DNA from: Monarcha castaneiventris obscurior
Taxonomy: Eukaryota > Chordata > Aves > Passeriformes > Monarchidae
DNA length: 64,000 nt
Direction: 5' to 3'
Assembly: GCA_026261815.1 (NCBI GenBank)
Contig: JAMPIT010000350.1
Coordinates: 1,922,001 to 1,986,000, forward strand
Shown here piece after piece: positions 1 through 13,809 of the stretch. Made by a program: the position numbers and the translations under genes. Position 1 is the stretch's first letter, and each line of letters starts with the position of its first letter. The notes beneath the pieces were generated by a model. That model did not search any database and was not told where the DNA came from. It saw nothing but the letters and a program-made list of their open reading frames with translations.

Positions 1-372
1 CTAGCAAAGAAATAGTATAGATTAGGAGCCAATCTCACCAACAAATGACAGTGGTGTGCAGAGAATGTCCTAATTCCTCTCAATCCCCAGGGAAGTATCT
101 TCATGCCAGCATCTTGGTCATTGAGGAGAACTCTCCACACATGTAGGGAGTGCATAAGAAATTTGATTTCATGCAAATCATAATGGTTTTCCATAGTTGT
201 AAAAATGCTTGTCTGTCAGTCACTTCATTTTTGGTTCATCCTTTCTCAAGCCAAGACAGGATCTTTATTGCTGGCTAAGGAAGTTTTCAGCCAAGCTAAT
301 TCATCCCATGACAAGCTATTCCAGCCTGACTTTAGCCATATGTGATGGGGAGGTTTCTGCTGTATCAGGGGG

Positions 373-570
373 TGAAAGGTCCTGCCACAGTACCAAAGGC
401 CTTACAGAAATCCGGGTAAATGACACCTGTAGCCCTTCCCGTGTCCATTGCTGTAGTCACCCCCTCACAGAAGGCCACGGGGTTGGTTAGGCACGACTTG
501 CCCTTGGTGAAGCTGTGCTGGCTGTTTCAAATCACCTCCCTTTCCTCCATGTGCCTTAGCATAGCTGTGC
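373..570 (-). mobile_element. CR1 LINE fragment, reverse-transcriptase region, antisense
   Basis: Read on the minus strand, this stretch gives CR1-like reverse-transcriptase sequence: a segment resembling [10 protein letters not shown], then VAFCEGVT, then a run resembling GRATGVIY and DFCKAF. These blocks occur in that order in avian CR1 polymerases. Only a short internal part is present, with neither the CR1 3' end nor the catalytic aspartates, so it is an inactive fossil. Boundaries are judged by eye; the similarity fades on both sides. Confidence 0.75.
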
Positions 571-3500
571 TCTCAGAGAGGAAGGCCTCTGAAGCCAGAG
601 GGACTGGCAGAGCTGAGACCCTGTGCCATGCTGGCCATTGCTGTCTCCTCAGGTGGGCCTGTGGGCAGAGACCATTGCCACCTCAGCAAACTTCCTCATA
701 TGGGCATTGCATCAGGCTGCAGTGAGAGCGTGACTGGTGTGGCAGCCTTTCCCCTGCCAGAGGCAGTGTGTACGCCCATTTCCCTGAACAGCCCTTGTGT
801 TGTCAGGCTTGTATTTCCCAGCTTAGGCATGTAAAGGTGAATGGCCTCCTTTTCAATGTCCACAGAAGCCAAAAATTGGCTTCACAAAAAGATATGGGGG
901 CAGGGTGCAAATAACACTCCTGCAGTTTCCCAGTGCTTGGCCCTGCACCCCGACACTGTTCTGGAGTACGACTGCTTCTCCAGCATGCACACACAGCCGG
1001 GCAGCTCGGGTGGGCTTCTCCGGAAAGAAGCACACAGTGCTGTGTCTGACACACAAAGCAATGGACAGGTGGGTCCGTGGGAGGAGAAGACAGGGAGAGG
1101 TTCTTGCAGAGTCCTGACTCAGCCATCAAGTCCCAGCAAGGCTAGTCAGCACCCTGTTTCATCCCTGGCAAAAGCTGTATGGATGGGGGTGCCGCTCCCT
1201 GTACCTTGTCACAGCTGGCTACCACCTGCCTGAGCCACTGGGACACCCATCTATGCCAGAATTTGTACTTCAGCCTCCCCACACCCGCCGATGCCGTGAA
1301 CATCACGTTGGCCCTTCCTGCAAGCTTGCAGATGTTTCAGGGCCAGACCCAAAGCTCCTCACTGTCACTCATCAAACCCCTGTTGATTCCAAGCAGGCTT
1401 GGGCCAGGCCCTTAGGAAGGGCGTAACTCCTTAAAAACACTGCACTACCACCCAGACTCTTTCTGCATTCTCCTTTTGCAACATCAGGTCCCATTTCACA
1501 CAGCAGCTATTACCTCCTGGCAGCAGATCTCCAAATTGGATACGTAATTCCCGGTTCAGGCCATGCCCACCCACTGCCAGCAGTGATGCTGCCCCAGCAT
1601 TGTGCAGGCCAAAGAGCCTACACTGATGTGTGGTCATGCTCTCACAGCCATATCAGCCATATCCAGCTTCTGCTGGTGGCTGCAGAAAAGACTTTATTAC
1701 TTAGAGGAGGAGGGGGAGAGCTCCCTAGAGTGTTCTGGCTTAACAAATCCAAGGGCCTTTTCTCTGCTGTTTTGGATGTTGGGTAGCCATTTATTTGTGT
1801 ATGAGCCCAGGAATCAGAGAAGCTTGGGACAGCAAGATCAGTAAAGCAGGAAGGTTTTACACCCTACTGGCTCCTGACCCAACAGGACTCTCAGTCCATG
1901 GCAGTCAGGCTATTTGACTCCCTTCAGACCCAGGGACAGAGCTGGCTCTGCTCCTAACAATCCAGAGCAGCATGGTGCAGCCTTTCTATATTATCAAAAC
2001 CATAGCGGAGTCCTGGCTGATCTAATTTCTCCCAGTATTTTACACTACCATTCCCTTGTCATAATTTACATGATACACTTCTCAGGCCAGGGACCAGTCT
2101 CATTGATGTCTTTGGGACATCTGGGAAATTTAGGCAAGTATTAAATAACAACAACGATGACATCGTATGACAATGACCTTGAGAAAGAATCCTTTGATGC
2201 CACGTAGGATATATGAAAAACCTGGAAAGAAAAGCAACTGGTGAACCCCATGGCCCAGGTAAAATTCCCTGTATGTCCTTGGGGCTAAAGTTCACAACAG
2301 CGAACCTGGAATGGTTCTTGCAGCTTTTTGCCAGATGTGGGTGACACAGGAGGGAAAATTTAATACTGTTATTAGGGATGATGGCTTGGGTTTAATTAAA
2401 ATATTGCCCAGGCAGGCACACTGTGTGTGTTCAGTTGGGGATAATAAAAAATGTTTGAAAGCATCCAACAGAGGCTGTCTGAAAAAATTGTCACACTCAC
2501 AGTTACTCAGTTTTCGATTTCTTATCTGATAAAAATTTAACTAGGTCACCAGTCCCTGCAAAGTTTCCCAGGGCAGATAAGGCTTATGCAGCAAGCCAGA
2601 ACACTCGTGTCTCCCACACCACAGGTGTCCAAATGGGGCTGAACCCAGCTCTGATCCCACAGTTCCAAAGGGAGGAATAATGAAAACAATAGATTGTATT
2701 GACACAGAAAAAGTGTAGCAAAAGGTAGAGTTCCCAGCAAATGTTTTAAATGCTGGATTAAGGACTCAGGCTTTCTTTTGGCATCTCTGATAATTATTTG
2801 TTTAAAGGGATATTTTCAGCAGAAGAGACTGGTAGAAGATAAAATCATTAGATGATGAGAGAGAATTAGTTTGGATCAGAGAATTAAGGCACATTGGGGA
2901 ACGATCTTTTTAGCAGTCACACTATGGTAGGTGAAAAATAAAATTAATTTCAAGGAAAGATTTAAATTCCTCATCCAGCTCCCTGGTTTCCAGTGGCCTG
3001 AACAGTTTCAGGAACAAGAGCTGCCTGGGCTGGCACTTCAGTCAGCTCTGCTCTGTGCCCTGAGGTGAAAAAAAAAAAAAACACCCAAACCCAAAAATAT
3101 TTAGATGTGTAAAGAAAAAAAAAGTGATTATGAAATAGATAATTATATCACCCAGTTGTGCTGGCAGGGGGGAGGCAGGTTCAGCTGTCCCAGGGGTCAG
3201 AGACCTAAGGGGGTTGCTCCCAAAGACGCACGTGATTTCTGGCACAGAGCTGGAAGGTGTGCCCACACCCAGCAGAGGTGAGAAGTGATGATCAGAAACA
3301 CCTTCCTTTTTCTTGGTCACTGTAAGGAGAAAACGCAGCATCAATAAGAGTAACTTTTTCACTTGTTCACAGACACATGAAACTGATAATCTGGAACTGC
3401 ATTTACAGTGTATTATTCCACAGGAATCAGAGATGAAAGGGGAATGCCGCATAACTCAGTTTTCCCTCCTCACAGCCAAGAGGGATAACCTCGATTCCAA

Positions 3501-6500
3501 GCTTATTTTTGTGTTTATGCACTGCTTATTGTAAAGATTAAAGTCATCCCGGGGCTTCCTCTGGAGGGAGAGCCTGACTTGCCAAACTGCCGCCCACACT
3601 TTCTCCCTCTGGCATCTCCCTGTTCTTCCCAGCACCGAGGTAGGGTTGATAGGGAGGTTATGTGGGGTTACATGGAGACGCCCCTTGCCCACCCATCTGG
3701 TCCCTCCAGTGACACCCGAGAGAGGAGTTGTGGGTGAACTTGCAGGTGATAGTGGGTAGTGGAAGGCACGCAGTGAATTTAAGTGCCTGGAGGGCTGGGT
3801 GGCAGCTGGATGGGGGTTTTCTCTGTTACAGCTCTGAACGTAGGTGTCTGACATCTATTTAAATCCTATCAAGGACCTAAATAGTCTCTTGGATCTCGTC
3901 CCAAAACCTATCTAACACCTTTATCACGGTGTAGGGAAACCCTGATTAGCAATCAAAGGTTTTGGCAGTCAAAGACATCCTACCAGCTAATCACCAACCC
4001 AAGGAAACACTTCACACCCTCTGGAGGACTGACCCATCCCAAACAGCTGTATGTCCTCGGCCCCAATGGTCTTGTGACATCACCTGGTTCACACACACCT
4101 CAGCAAGCTAACTCCCACTTTTTTTTTTTTTTTCTTTTTTTAACATTTCTGGTATTTTACAGCCTCATTCATCAAAGAGCTGGGAGGTATTATCCAAGTG
4201 ACCACTGAACAACAGCCACCTATTAAACATGATTAAAAGCCAGCAGAAAATGCATAATTTCTTGATTAATCTGTTAAAAAAATAGGAAGAGAAGTTACTT
4301 TTTTCCACACTTACTAACCAATGATAAAAGGTGAATATTAGAAACGAGATGTCACACAGCCCAATCTGCAAATCTGAAGCAGAATCAAATTCACCTGGGT
4401 CATACTTGAGGTGTATCTGACTTGAAGAATTCTTGAAGAATAAGAGCTACCTGATCCTGCTTGAGCATTTCCTATAGCAGAAAGGCTGCTTTGATTAACT
4501 AAATTAATTTTATATTTATCTTGCTAAATTCCTGTGGTAGATATATTTAAATTAATCTGAAGTTTGGATACATTATTTTAGCTTATTTTGGTAAGCTGTC
4601 AGTGCTGCTAAACCAATTTCAACACTGGGTAAACTCTCAGCACTAGCCAAGCCCAGCAACGCTGACAGCAAAAGCCCGAATACTTGTTATTTTGGGGTTT
4701 CACTACCATTTTCAGAGGGTGGAGGACACCACTGAAGATGGAAACATGTTGCTGAAATGATTCCTTTAGACTGCAGGGTTCAAACCCACATCTCCACCTA
4801 ACCTCAGGAGAGAGAGGTGAGAGTACCACCCCCATCACTGGCATAGCTCACAAGCCCTTGCTAGCTGTCCTGGGCTGTGGTATAAAAATGTAATGCTTCC
4901 CAGAAAGTGATGGATTTCAGAAATCTGGCCAAGAGCTTCTAGGCCTAATTGGAGAGTATTTAGACAACTTACCCCATCTCTTCCTTTGCTCTCTGGAATT
5001 TCAAAGGGAGCACAAGCTGTTTTATTCCTGAAGCCAGACTGTGGCCACAACTCTGTCATAGCACATGTCAAGTAAGCAAAAGGAAAAATAAGAATTAATT
5101 TAGTTATCTTTAGAGATCATGCTGTAATTTTCACATCACCAGGCAGTTACATTACTGGGTAGTGCTGGAAGTGTACTGAATGCCATAGAAAAGGAAAAAG
5201 AGAGGCAAATACATTTAACCAGGCCAACTGGAGCTATGCAAGGGCATGAACAATCTTGTTCTTTATATCCTCATGTTTTTTATTTCATGTCTCTGAAGTT
5301 ATAGACATGCATGCAAATTTTGCTGACTTAGAGGCAAAATACCTGTTCCCAGGACATACAACAGGCTGCACAACAATGCAACATGTCTTGACACAAGGAA
5401 GGATGACCTCACCTGAGGCTGTGGGTTGCAGTTTGGAAATCAAGTGTTTCAACAGCAATTGCAGTCCCTGGCAGGAACTGAAAACTCTGCACATTCTGAT
5501 CTTGAATGGAATTTCCTTGTGGCTTCGCATAAATGCTGTCAATCCAAATAATTTCCAGTAGATTCTATCTCTTTTGAAATAACAGAAACTACTGCAAGGG
5601 ATTAATGAGCACGCTTGTCTGACACTCTACCCATAATGATAAAATATCTAGCAGTAAAACACCTGGTGTGGTTTAGACCTGATTTATTTTACACTTTTTC
5701 CACAAACTAGACGTGTACAGAGTTGCTGTAAGGTTATTTAAATCCCATTTTTCTGATGTCCAGACAATATTCCCTGTACAACTCAGGACACCAGCCAGCC
5801 CACACCAGGCAAATGCCAGCAGGAGCACCGTGTTCCTTGTCCACACTGGTCCCAAGAGGTGAGCCCCACTGTGAATGCCTCCTGGTAGTGCCTGGTCTCA
5901 TTTTGGTTTGGAGCCTCACTGCCTGTGGGTCACCAAGACCTGGATTTACCTCTCTTACCATGCTCTCAATTTTCTCTGAAAGCCCAACATATTTGGGGAG
6001 TGACTTTTTCTTTCTTTTTACATTTGTACGCTTAGCTATGTGCCAATACAGCCAACACCCAGTTCCTTGTGCTGCCTTGACCAGGAAAGACATCTCAGTC
6101 CTTCACTGAGAAGGGACTGCACACACAGATTGGAGAGAAGAGAGAAACTGAGGTGTGTGCAGCAGAGGGACTGCGAGTCTGAGGCTGCTGCTGGGATCAG
6201 ACACAGCAGCATGGGGCAAAAGTGCTCTGCCAAAACTGTTGGGTGTTATACTGGGGGTCTCTCGGAGGGGTATCCTAGCAGAGATAAGGTGCCCCTCTCA
6301 GCAGCCGTGGACAGCCTGTGTGACACTCCAGAGTGTCTGTGACCACTGGGAAGCAGGTACCCAGGGGGTGCAGGCAGAGCTAGGGCCAAGTGCAGCTGAG
6401 CCAAGAGGGACTCTGGTAAGGAAGCCCCAGCTGACAAAGCTCTGCATGCACTTAATGTGTGGGGTTTGGGCACTTCCCCTTGAGCATGCCTCAAACAATT

Positions 6501-8336
6501 CCAACCTCTTTTTCAAAATGCTACCCTTTTATGTAGTCAATTAACAAAGGAACAGACTTTTTTTTCCCCCATGGTCAGTTTATTCTGCCACCCACCATTT
6601 ATTCATAAAAATGTCAGTTCAAACAGGAACCACCTAGCAGCAGGCATGTGGTGGTGCTGAGAAAGAATCTCAAATAAGGAGCAGCAACCTGGCAAAAAAT
6701 GTGTTTCTTAGCAAAAGAAATTATCTACTGACCCATTAAATTATGCCAGCAAGTCACCAGCACCTGTTCAGCTGGAGCCCTTGACTTCTAGCCAGATTTT
6801 AAGTACTGAGAGTACATGGATAATGCAAACATTGCAAAAGACAGTGGTTTTGTTGGATGTCCACCTTTCCCTGCCCGAAGCAAATCCCTTTATGGTGTAC
6901 TTGAATAAAGTAAAGAGCAGAGGTACAAACATTCCTGACCCAAAGGGATTTGGTTTCCTTCTTTTGGGGTGCAGGTTGAAAGGGATATTTCTTATATTTA
7001 CTTAGAGTTTTTGTAATTCTGAATGCCTACATTGCTTAGGAATAAGCTCAGTGACCTTTCTGAGGAGATTCTGTGTGGCTCTTTGTAATTTCTTGGCGTG
7101 ATATGTCTGTTTCTTCCAAGTCTACAAGATCCCTTCCCACAGGTCTCTGCAGTGGGCTCTGCCAGGACTCCCGTGGTTAGCAGCATGATGACAGGCAAGG
7201 AGGAGACACTGGTACCTGGAGCATTATCTTCCCTGGGGCTCCACCACACAGTCCAGAAATAAAGGACATCTTCCTCATATCCATTTAGCAATAATTGCTG
7301 ATCCACTCCTAAATTATCTGGCCTCTTTGGCTTGTTCCAAGTCCAGCTGATTCAGTCTATGTGTAGACTTAATAACCACCTGAGCTCCTTTCTCTGGTTG
7401 TGTGTAGCTAAAATGCACCTGCAGCTGCAGAGAAATCCTTGAGATCTTTCAGGGAACATCCTGACAGTTTGCAGCTTACCTTCCTTTCAAATCTGACAGT
7501 ACAAGTCTCCTCAAAGAGCTTTAAAGTCACCTTCCACCAACCAGTCAGACCCGGGGAAAAGCCTTTCTTCTCTCTGGGACTATTCTGCACACCAGAGACT
7601 TCTTGGCACCCAACAAAAACAAACACAGAAGTGAGACAAGTTCTCAGTTTTTCCAGCCTGTGGCAGCTGCTGACAAAAAGACTGGGGAGAGTGACAGGGA
7701 TGAAAAGACACTGTCCTTTGGGCAAGGGAAAAGGGGTGTGAGAAAAGTCAGGACTGGGAAGACATGTAAATTTTGTAACGATGTCAGGGAGAGCCTAAAA
7801 TAGCAGATGGATAATTCAGATTACTGGCAAGAATTCTGGGGATTTCTTCACCAGCCACCTTTGTACCCCAAGGATACTGCCATGCTCAGTGTTCTCCACC
7901 TTTTATTGCACAAAGCAGGGGAAGAGCCAACATACTTAACCCCTTCCAACCTGTTACAGACAAGAGCTATGAAACTGATGGATACAAAACCACCACTTCA
8001 CCCTTCCCATAACTATTCATAATAATTTATACTGTTATAAATTATTGACTCTTTTAATAATATACTGGTTCAGTCCCTAGTTGTTATCTCCATCTGTCAT
8101 CCCAATTTATCTGTAAGGGTCATAAATTAGAAGCATTGGCCATTACTTAGCCCTTAAAAATCAAAAGTTCTTCTATTTATACCTAACATTTGTTTATCAC
8201 CTGTAGAAATGCAGGAAAGGAACATAACAAACCAGAAACACTTGGGCAAGAAAAGGGTCACACTGGCCCATGAACATTTTATTCAGCTGCAGAATAATTA
8301 TTTTAGTAAAAAAGTTGTTGGGATTTTTCAGTTGTT

Positions 8337-8356
8337 GTTTGTTTGTTTGTTTTTTA
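8337..8356 (+). repeat. (GTTT)n microsatellite
   Basis: Four tandem GTTT units followed by a T run. Simple-sequence repeat with no sign of function. Confidence 0.8.
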
Positions 8357-11300
8357 ATATTGGCAAGGTGTCTAACATTTTCCCTGGCTTAACTAATGTG
8401 TTTATTTCTCAGGTTTTACATATCAAATACACTATCTGGGACTTGTGCAACAAGTCTGGAGTTTGTGTATACCATAGAACTCAGAAGAGTCCTTCCAAGC
8501 CTCAGTGTTATGCTGTAGTCTAGCTCCACCTCCCCCAAACCCCAGAGAAGCATGATTTGCCTTCCTCTGACAAAGGAAACTGCCCTCAGCTCAGCAGCAT
8601 TTTTGTGTACTTTGCTGTTTGGTTTTGTGTCTGGCTGTTTCAAGTCAGCAGAATCATTCCAGCAAGCTGACTTCACTCCCCACTCTGCTGGTAACATTTC
8701 CCTCTTAGGTACAAGGGGGTGTATAACCTGGATGAATATCCTTTTTTATTAAATACTTAGTGGCCCTTGGCCAAAACAAGTCTTCCTGAAGCCTACTTCA
8801 GCTTCCTTTATTATTTCCTGTACAAAGCAGAGCACCATAGTCTTGCATAATTTCTGTTAACTTTACAGGTCTAAATTGTTGCCCACTGACCAACAGCAGT
8901 CAAGCTTGAGTGTGCAGCTGCCTGCTTGGTTTCTGTCAGGACAGGAGCTCTCCTAATGTTGCCTCTGCACAGCGGCACCAGTGCTAGCTTTGCACACAGC
9001 CTTGTGTGCTTCAGTACCCAAGAGCTCTTCAGGTACTGCAGATTTTGCCCCATCAGCATAACAATCTTACTCTGTCACCCTGTGTTCTTTTTTAATTACC
9101 TCCACTGAATATAGATGGCTGCCGAAAGTCAGCAGATTCTGAGCATTCTCCAAATTATGTGCATAACACCCTTGCAATGTGCTAAATTTTCTTCCTCCTC
9201 AGTGGCAGTGGAGACCTTGCTCTTGGATACTCACAAACTAAGAGAGAGCCACTTGGCTTTGCCATGTGAAGGAGCCGTCTGATGGGATGTGTGGCAAGTG
9301 TTTCACAAGTAGTTGAATTGCCAGGAAAAAAGTTTTAAAGTGGGGAATGAAGAAAACCTCGGGAATGAAAAAACAGAGTGGGCATTTGAGAATTTGACTT
9401 GTCCTTACATCCCGGGGCAGAGCCTGGATACATCCCAGACAGCTTCACAAGCAGGTTCTCAGGGGCATTGCTCCAGGGAATAGCACCGGGCATGGGGAAA
9501 GCAACCAAAGGGCCCTGGGATTGTCGCTGACTGAGAGCATCACACAGACACATGACCTCCAGGTCACAGCTGTAATCCAGCACAGATCTGTTGGTGGAAC
9601 ACGTTGGTGTGTTCTTGACTGTAGCTTCTGCCTGGAAAGCTCTTTGTAATCGTCACTGCTTTACTTAATTTTGTTAACAGCATGAGATTTCAACTGCATC
9701 CCTTTAGCTCCTCATGACTCTTCTTTCCCAATTCCTTTAAACTCCCAGCTCAACTCCTTTATCTCTGAATAGTTTAGCAAGAGGAAGTGTTTCCCATTAT
9801 ATATTTGCATGCAAGAAATGACTTGGTTAATATGATGCATACATAGGTGCAACCAGGTCGTTTCTGAATCATGCTATTCTTGTTTTTAATCTGATGCAGG
9901 ACTTGAATTTCAGACCTTGGCAAAGTGCTGGATTGGTCACGTAGTCAATGATTTGAATATTGACAAAAGAAACAAGAGAATGTACTTTATCTGGATTAAA
10001 TTAAAACAATGCAAAAGATGCCAATCCAGCCTACTTTCCATGGAGGAATCATACATCGTTCTCAGATACTGCCTGCTCTCCCACCCATTTCCCTTGAGCT
10101 CCTGTCACTGAGTCCAACAACTCACACCAGATATTTTAATCACAACGCTCTCCACCCACATCTTCCCCTTCTCTTTGTGGGATGTGCAGAATCAGATCTT
10201 TTCCCATTGTTGGCATCCAGCCTCTCCTCAGGCTTCACTGGCACTACCCTTTGTATTTAGAAGCTTTTATGGCTGCTCCATCAATCCAGCTTTTAGCAAT
10301 TTCTCTCCCCAGCCTCCAGCATTTGTCACTGATATCTCTCATTGTCTTCTTCCCACCCTTATCTGTGAGTAAATGCGGGTTTCTTCTATTCTCTGTGTGC
10401 TCCAAGAGATAGAGAGGAACAAAACCTTCTCAGATAAGCATCAAAGATTAAAAGTGTTCTTGGCAAACCTGAGAAAAGTTTGCCTGAATTCTAATAGTGC
10501 ATTTACAGACATGGAATATGCATGGTAAAGGGTGGGAGTTGGTCTAAAGTAAGGTCTGCCCCTAGCTCTGGCTGTGCCCTACACCCCTCTTCTTTGGGGA
10601 GAGGTTATTTCTGAGAGACAGCGGAAAGCATCCCCCCAGAAGCAAAGAAAATCACAAAGCTCCTTTATAGACCCTGCTCTGCCTGTGCCTGGCCTTGTGG
10701 TGCATCTTTGTGACCATCTCTGTGAAAACGTATCACTCTCACATCAAACTCCCCATCCTATCACAAAACTTTTTTTTTTATGACTGGCAGGAAATATGGG
10801 TCTACCCACCAACTCTGTCTTACCTGTAAAGGGGTTTGAGCCTTGTGCACAAGGAGGGCTGTGGAGCTCAGGGCAGTAGAGACCCTGAGAGCTGCAAGGT
10901 GAGCTGGGGTGAGCTGAGGGGACAGGTGGCAGCCCTGTGAAGGTGTCTCTGGAGCACCAGGGCTTGGACAAAAGACCTGAGAAGTTGAGGGAAGCATATT
11001 TATCTATTCTAATTAGGGAGAAAAGGCAAACAGCTACTACAAAAAAAAATTCTGGTTGCCACAGGGGGTTGAAACAAAGGATCGGGCAGCTATTGACACT
11101 TTAAAATGTGTCCCTTAAGTGTTGTGTTAAAGTGTCTTTTTTACAGCTGGACGAAATGATGAAACCTGTTTAACTTCCTTGTTATCCTGCACAGCCAACA
11201 GAAAAGGCAGAGCCCATGCTGCTTTATGAAGTAAATTTGGAAGATTATTTTGAGGAACTTCTGGTGGAAGACAGCTCTAACTCAGAGAAGTAAACGAGGT

Positions 11301-13034
11301 GCTGTGTCCCTCTCCAGAAGTCTCCTGAATTGTTTGAACTAGGCAGCGAACATAAATGAAGGTTGATGTCTTCTGTGCTGGCTTCATTTATCAGTGGTCT
11401 TAAGCTTTGTCTGGCAGAGAAGCCTTCGGAGACTGTAAGGATCACGGGAGTGATGCCTGTGGCCAGAGAACTGAGAGTCTCCTGCAGCAACATTGACATA
11501 AACCAGCATCTTTGCAGCCCTTACATCAAGCTGAGTTTACAAAGCACACTGAGTGCTGTTTTCACACACAGAGGAGCCTCTCAATCTCTGACCCTCCTAC
11601 TACGGCATAAACGACAGCAGTATTTTTATCACATTAACATTTTACTGTAAAAAAAGGTGAAATATGACAAAGTATCAAAGTATTTATGTCAAACAATGAA
11701 AGTTTGTTCTTTGTAAATAAAATGTTCCTTGAAAATGACACGAGCCCATTACTTCTGTGTGGGGAGAGAGGCGGCAGAGTTGTACCCAACATGGTGGCTG
11801 TGTAAGCTTTAAGAATTCAGCGTTGTGTAATAGACATGAAATAGCTTTAGGGATTTGAGCTCCTACAACCATGTAGTTTTATTAGCCAGACCTTGCCAAC
11901 AGCACTTCAGGCACTTTTCTATAAAATACAAAAGCTTCTTTCTTAAAACGCTGGGAGGGCAATTAAAGTGAACATAATAAAAATGACTGGGTACCTATTT
12001 CACTAATATACATGTAAAGATATTGAAGGACACAAAATTATTTGCTCAAGTGCTAAGCAAGTATGGTATTTCTGGTCATATAATGACTGAAATGAGTGTT
12101 TGAACAGTAGAGGCAAACTGGTTACACATGTTGAGTTGAATGGGGAAGGTGCTTTTATTGCTGATGTTTGTGCAAAAATGTCAGGTGTAACATGTTTAAT
12201 CCAGCCTCAAAGAAATGAAAACTATTTCCAAAGTGTGGTCTGAGTCTGTAGCTGCATTTCCAGTTGATTAATGACAATTGTGCATGACAAGTAGCAAGTA
12301 AGCTGCTAAGTGTTGAAAGAGTCCCATTCGAAGCAAAAGTGGTGAATAAGGAAGTTGCTGTACACATGAATCAGCAAAAATCAAAACGTTTGTGAATTAT
12401 AAAAGTGATGCTTTGTGGTAATCAAAACTAAACCTGGCCACAAGGAACAGCAGGTCTTATCCATGTAACTGGATAATAAAATTGCAAGTGAACCTGGGCA
12501 TCTGCTGATGCAAACCAACACACAGTGTGAAAATTAGTTCAAAATACACCTACTGAAGTGTATAGGCATATATGTACCCCAGGAGGTACTGACTGACTAT
12601 GAAAAAAATCAACTTACTGCTATAAAGTGTGTGAAAAATGAAGATAAGTAAATAGGAATTACTAGAAAATGATGGTGAATGCCAGAGGAAGCATTGCTCA
12701 GTGAATTTCTAAACTGTACAGGTACTTGGACTGCTCTTGTAAAAAAGGCAAACAAAGTTGTGATGAGAATAATAAAGATATGTAACAGGTCCTGCATGGC
12801 ACAGCTTCAACAAATTAAGCCTTTCAGCACAGAATAAAAAGGATGGAGAGAGGATATGGCAGAAGTTTACACACTCTTAAAGGAGATGAGCAGGGAAAGA
12901 CAATTAGCTATTACTCCCAAGGGTGAGAAGTGAGGAATGTCCCATGAAACTATCTAAGTTTTCAGGAAATGGAAATTTTTTTCTCTTTCACCAGACATAA
13001 TTAAGCTATTAATTACTCCAGGATCACGTGGATT

Positions 13035-13049
13035 TATATATATATATAT
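13035..13049 (+). repeat. (TA)n microsatellite
   Basis: An uninterrupted alternating TA run of about 15 bases in AT-rich intergenic DNA. Confidence 0.85.
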
Positions 13050-13809
13050 GGGATAAATATTAAGTACTTATATAAGCCATATACAGAGGACATCAAAACA
13101 TAGTTAGGCAAAGCAGAGGGTGAAACAAGTGCTGTTAAAAGTACAGATCCAGACAGAGCCTCTGGAGGTGCCTAGGGGCTGTTGAATGCAGAGATGCAGA
13201 CACAGTCTTTAGAAAACCATAAGGAATTACTGGAAGATGATGCCAAGATTTCTGCTAGCCTGAGATAAGCTAAAACCTGTTTCTGAGTTGAGGAAGTTAA
13301 AACAGTATTAATTTTCCTATTTTTATAAAGCTTTTCTTTCTGCATTACTTTACGATCCATAAGAAACAATGTTTTGTACATACACAAACACTTGGTAGTA
13401 TTTATCAGCTTCTGTGCTACCCCTTCCTTACAGATGAACCTTTACAGATTCCAGAGTTGTTAAAACTTGTCTCTCGCACCTCCTGCCAATGAGACAGGTG
13501 CTAAGAAAAGTGTATGCAACAAGTCTGCAACCCTGGATTTATGCTCTGTCAGAATTCCTTGCTAGGATTTCCCTCTCCTTCCCAAATAAAGCATCACATA
13601 CAAGAGCAAGCAAACAAAAATCAAGGAAACTAAAAATAGCACTCAGCTTTAACATAGATTTTGTTTGGTTGTAAATGAAAAAGGCTGTGGCAATACTGAG
13701 CAACACGAGCTGTGAATTTCTTCCAAGCATTTACAATTATTACTAACAAACCTGGGTATCATTTCATAAAGCATAGTTAACTATTCAAGATCTTTCTTTT
13801 TAGATTATT

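Larger units (their letters stand above)
571..13809. other. Intergenic DNA without a recognised gene
   Basis: No reading frame here resembles a known protein, and those present are short and overlap on both strands. The stretch holds AT-rich unique-looking DNA, A/T runs near 3067 and 4119, a (GTTT)n run at 8337-8356 and a (TA)n run at 13035-13049. A pyrimidine-biased block lies at about 10020-10410. In mammals this side of GJB2 leads to GJB6 and CRYL1; neither is seen here. Distant enhancers could be present but cannot be recognised by reading alone. Confidence 0.6.

Noticed and set aside
3066..3124. A runs as a poly(A) tail of a retrocopy
   Set aside because: No polyadenylation signal or coding sequence precedes them on the plus strand; they look like simple A-rich sequence.
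4776..4787. GGGTTCAAACCC, like a tRNA T-arm
   Set aside because: No acceptor stem, D-arm or anticodon arm can be placed at the right distances upstream.
6211..6342. Short frame starting MGQKCSAK, superficially like a retroviral gag start
   Set aside because: It stops after 43 codons, no LTR, primer-binding site or further gag-like sequence is seen nearby, and the resemblance is only a few residues.
13034..13051. TATATA run as a promoter TATA box
   Set aside because: It is a simple microsatellite with no associated gene or exon.
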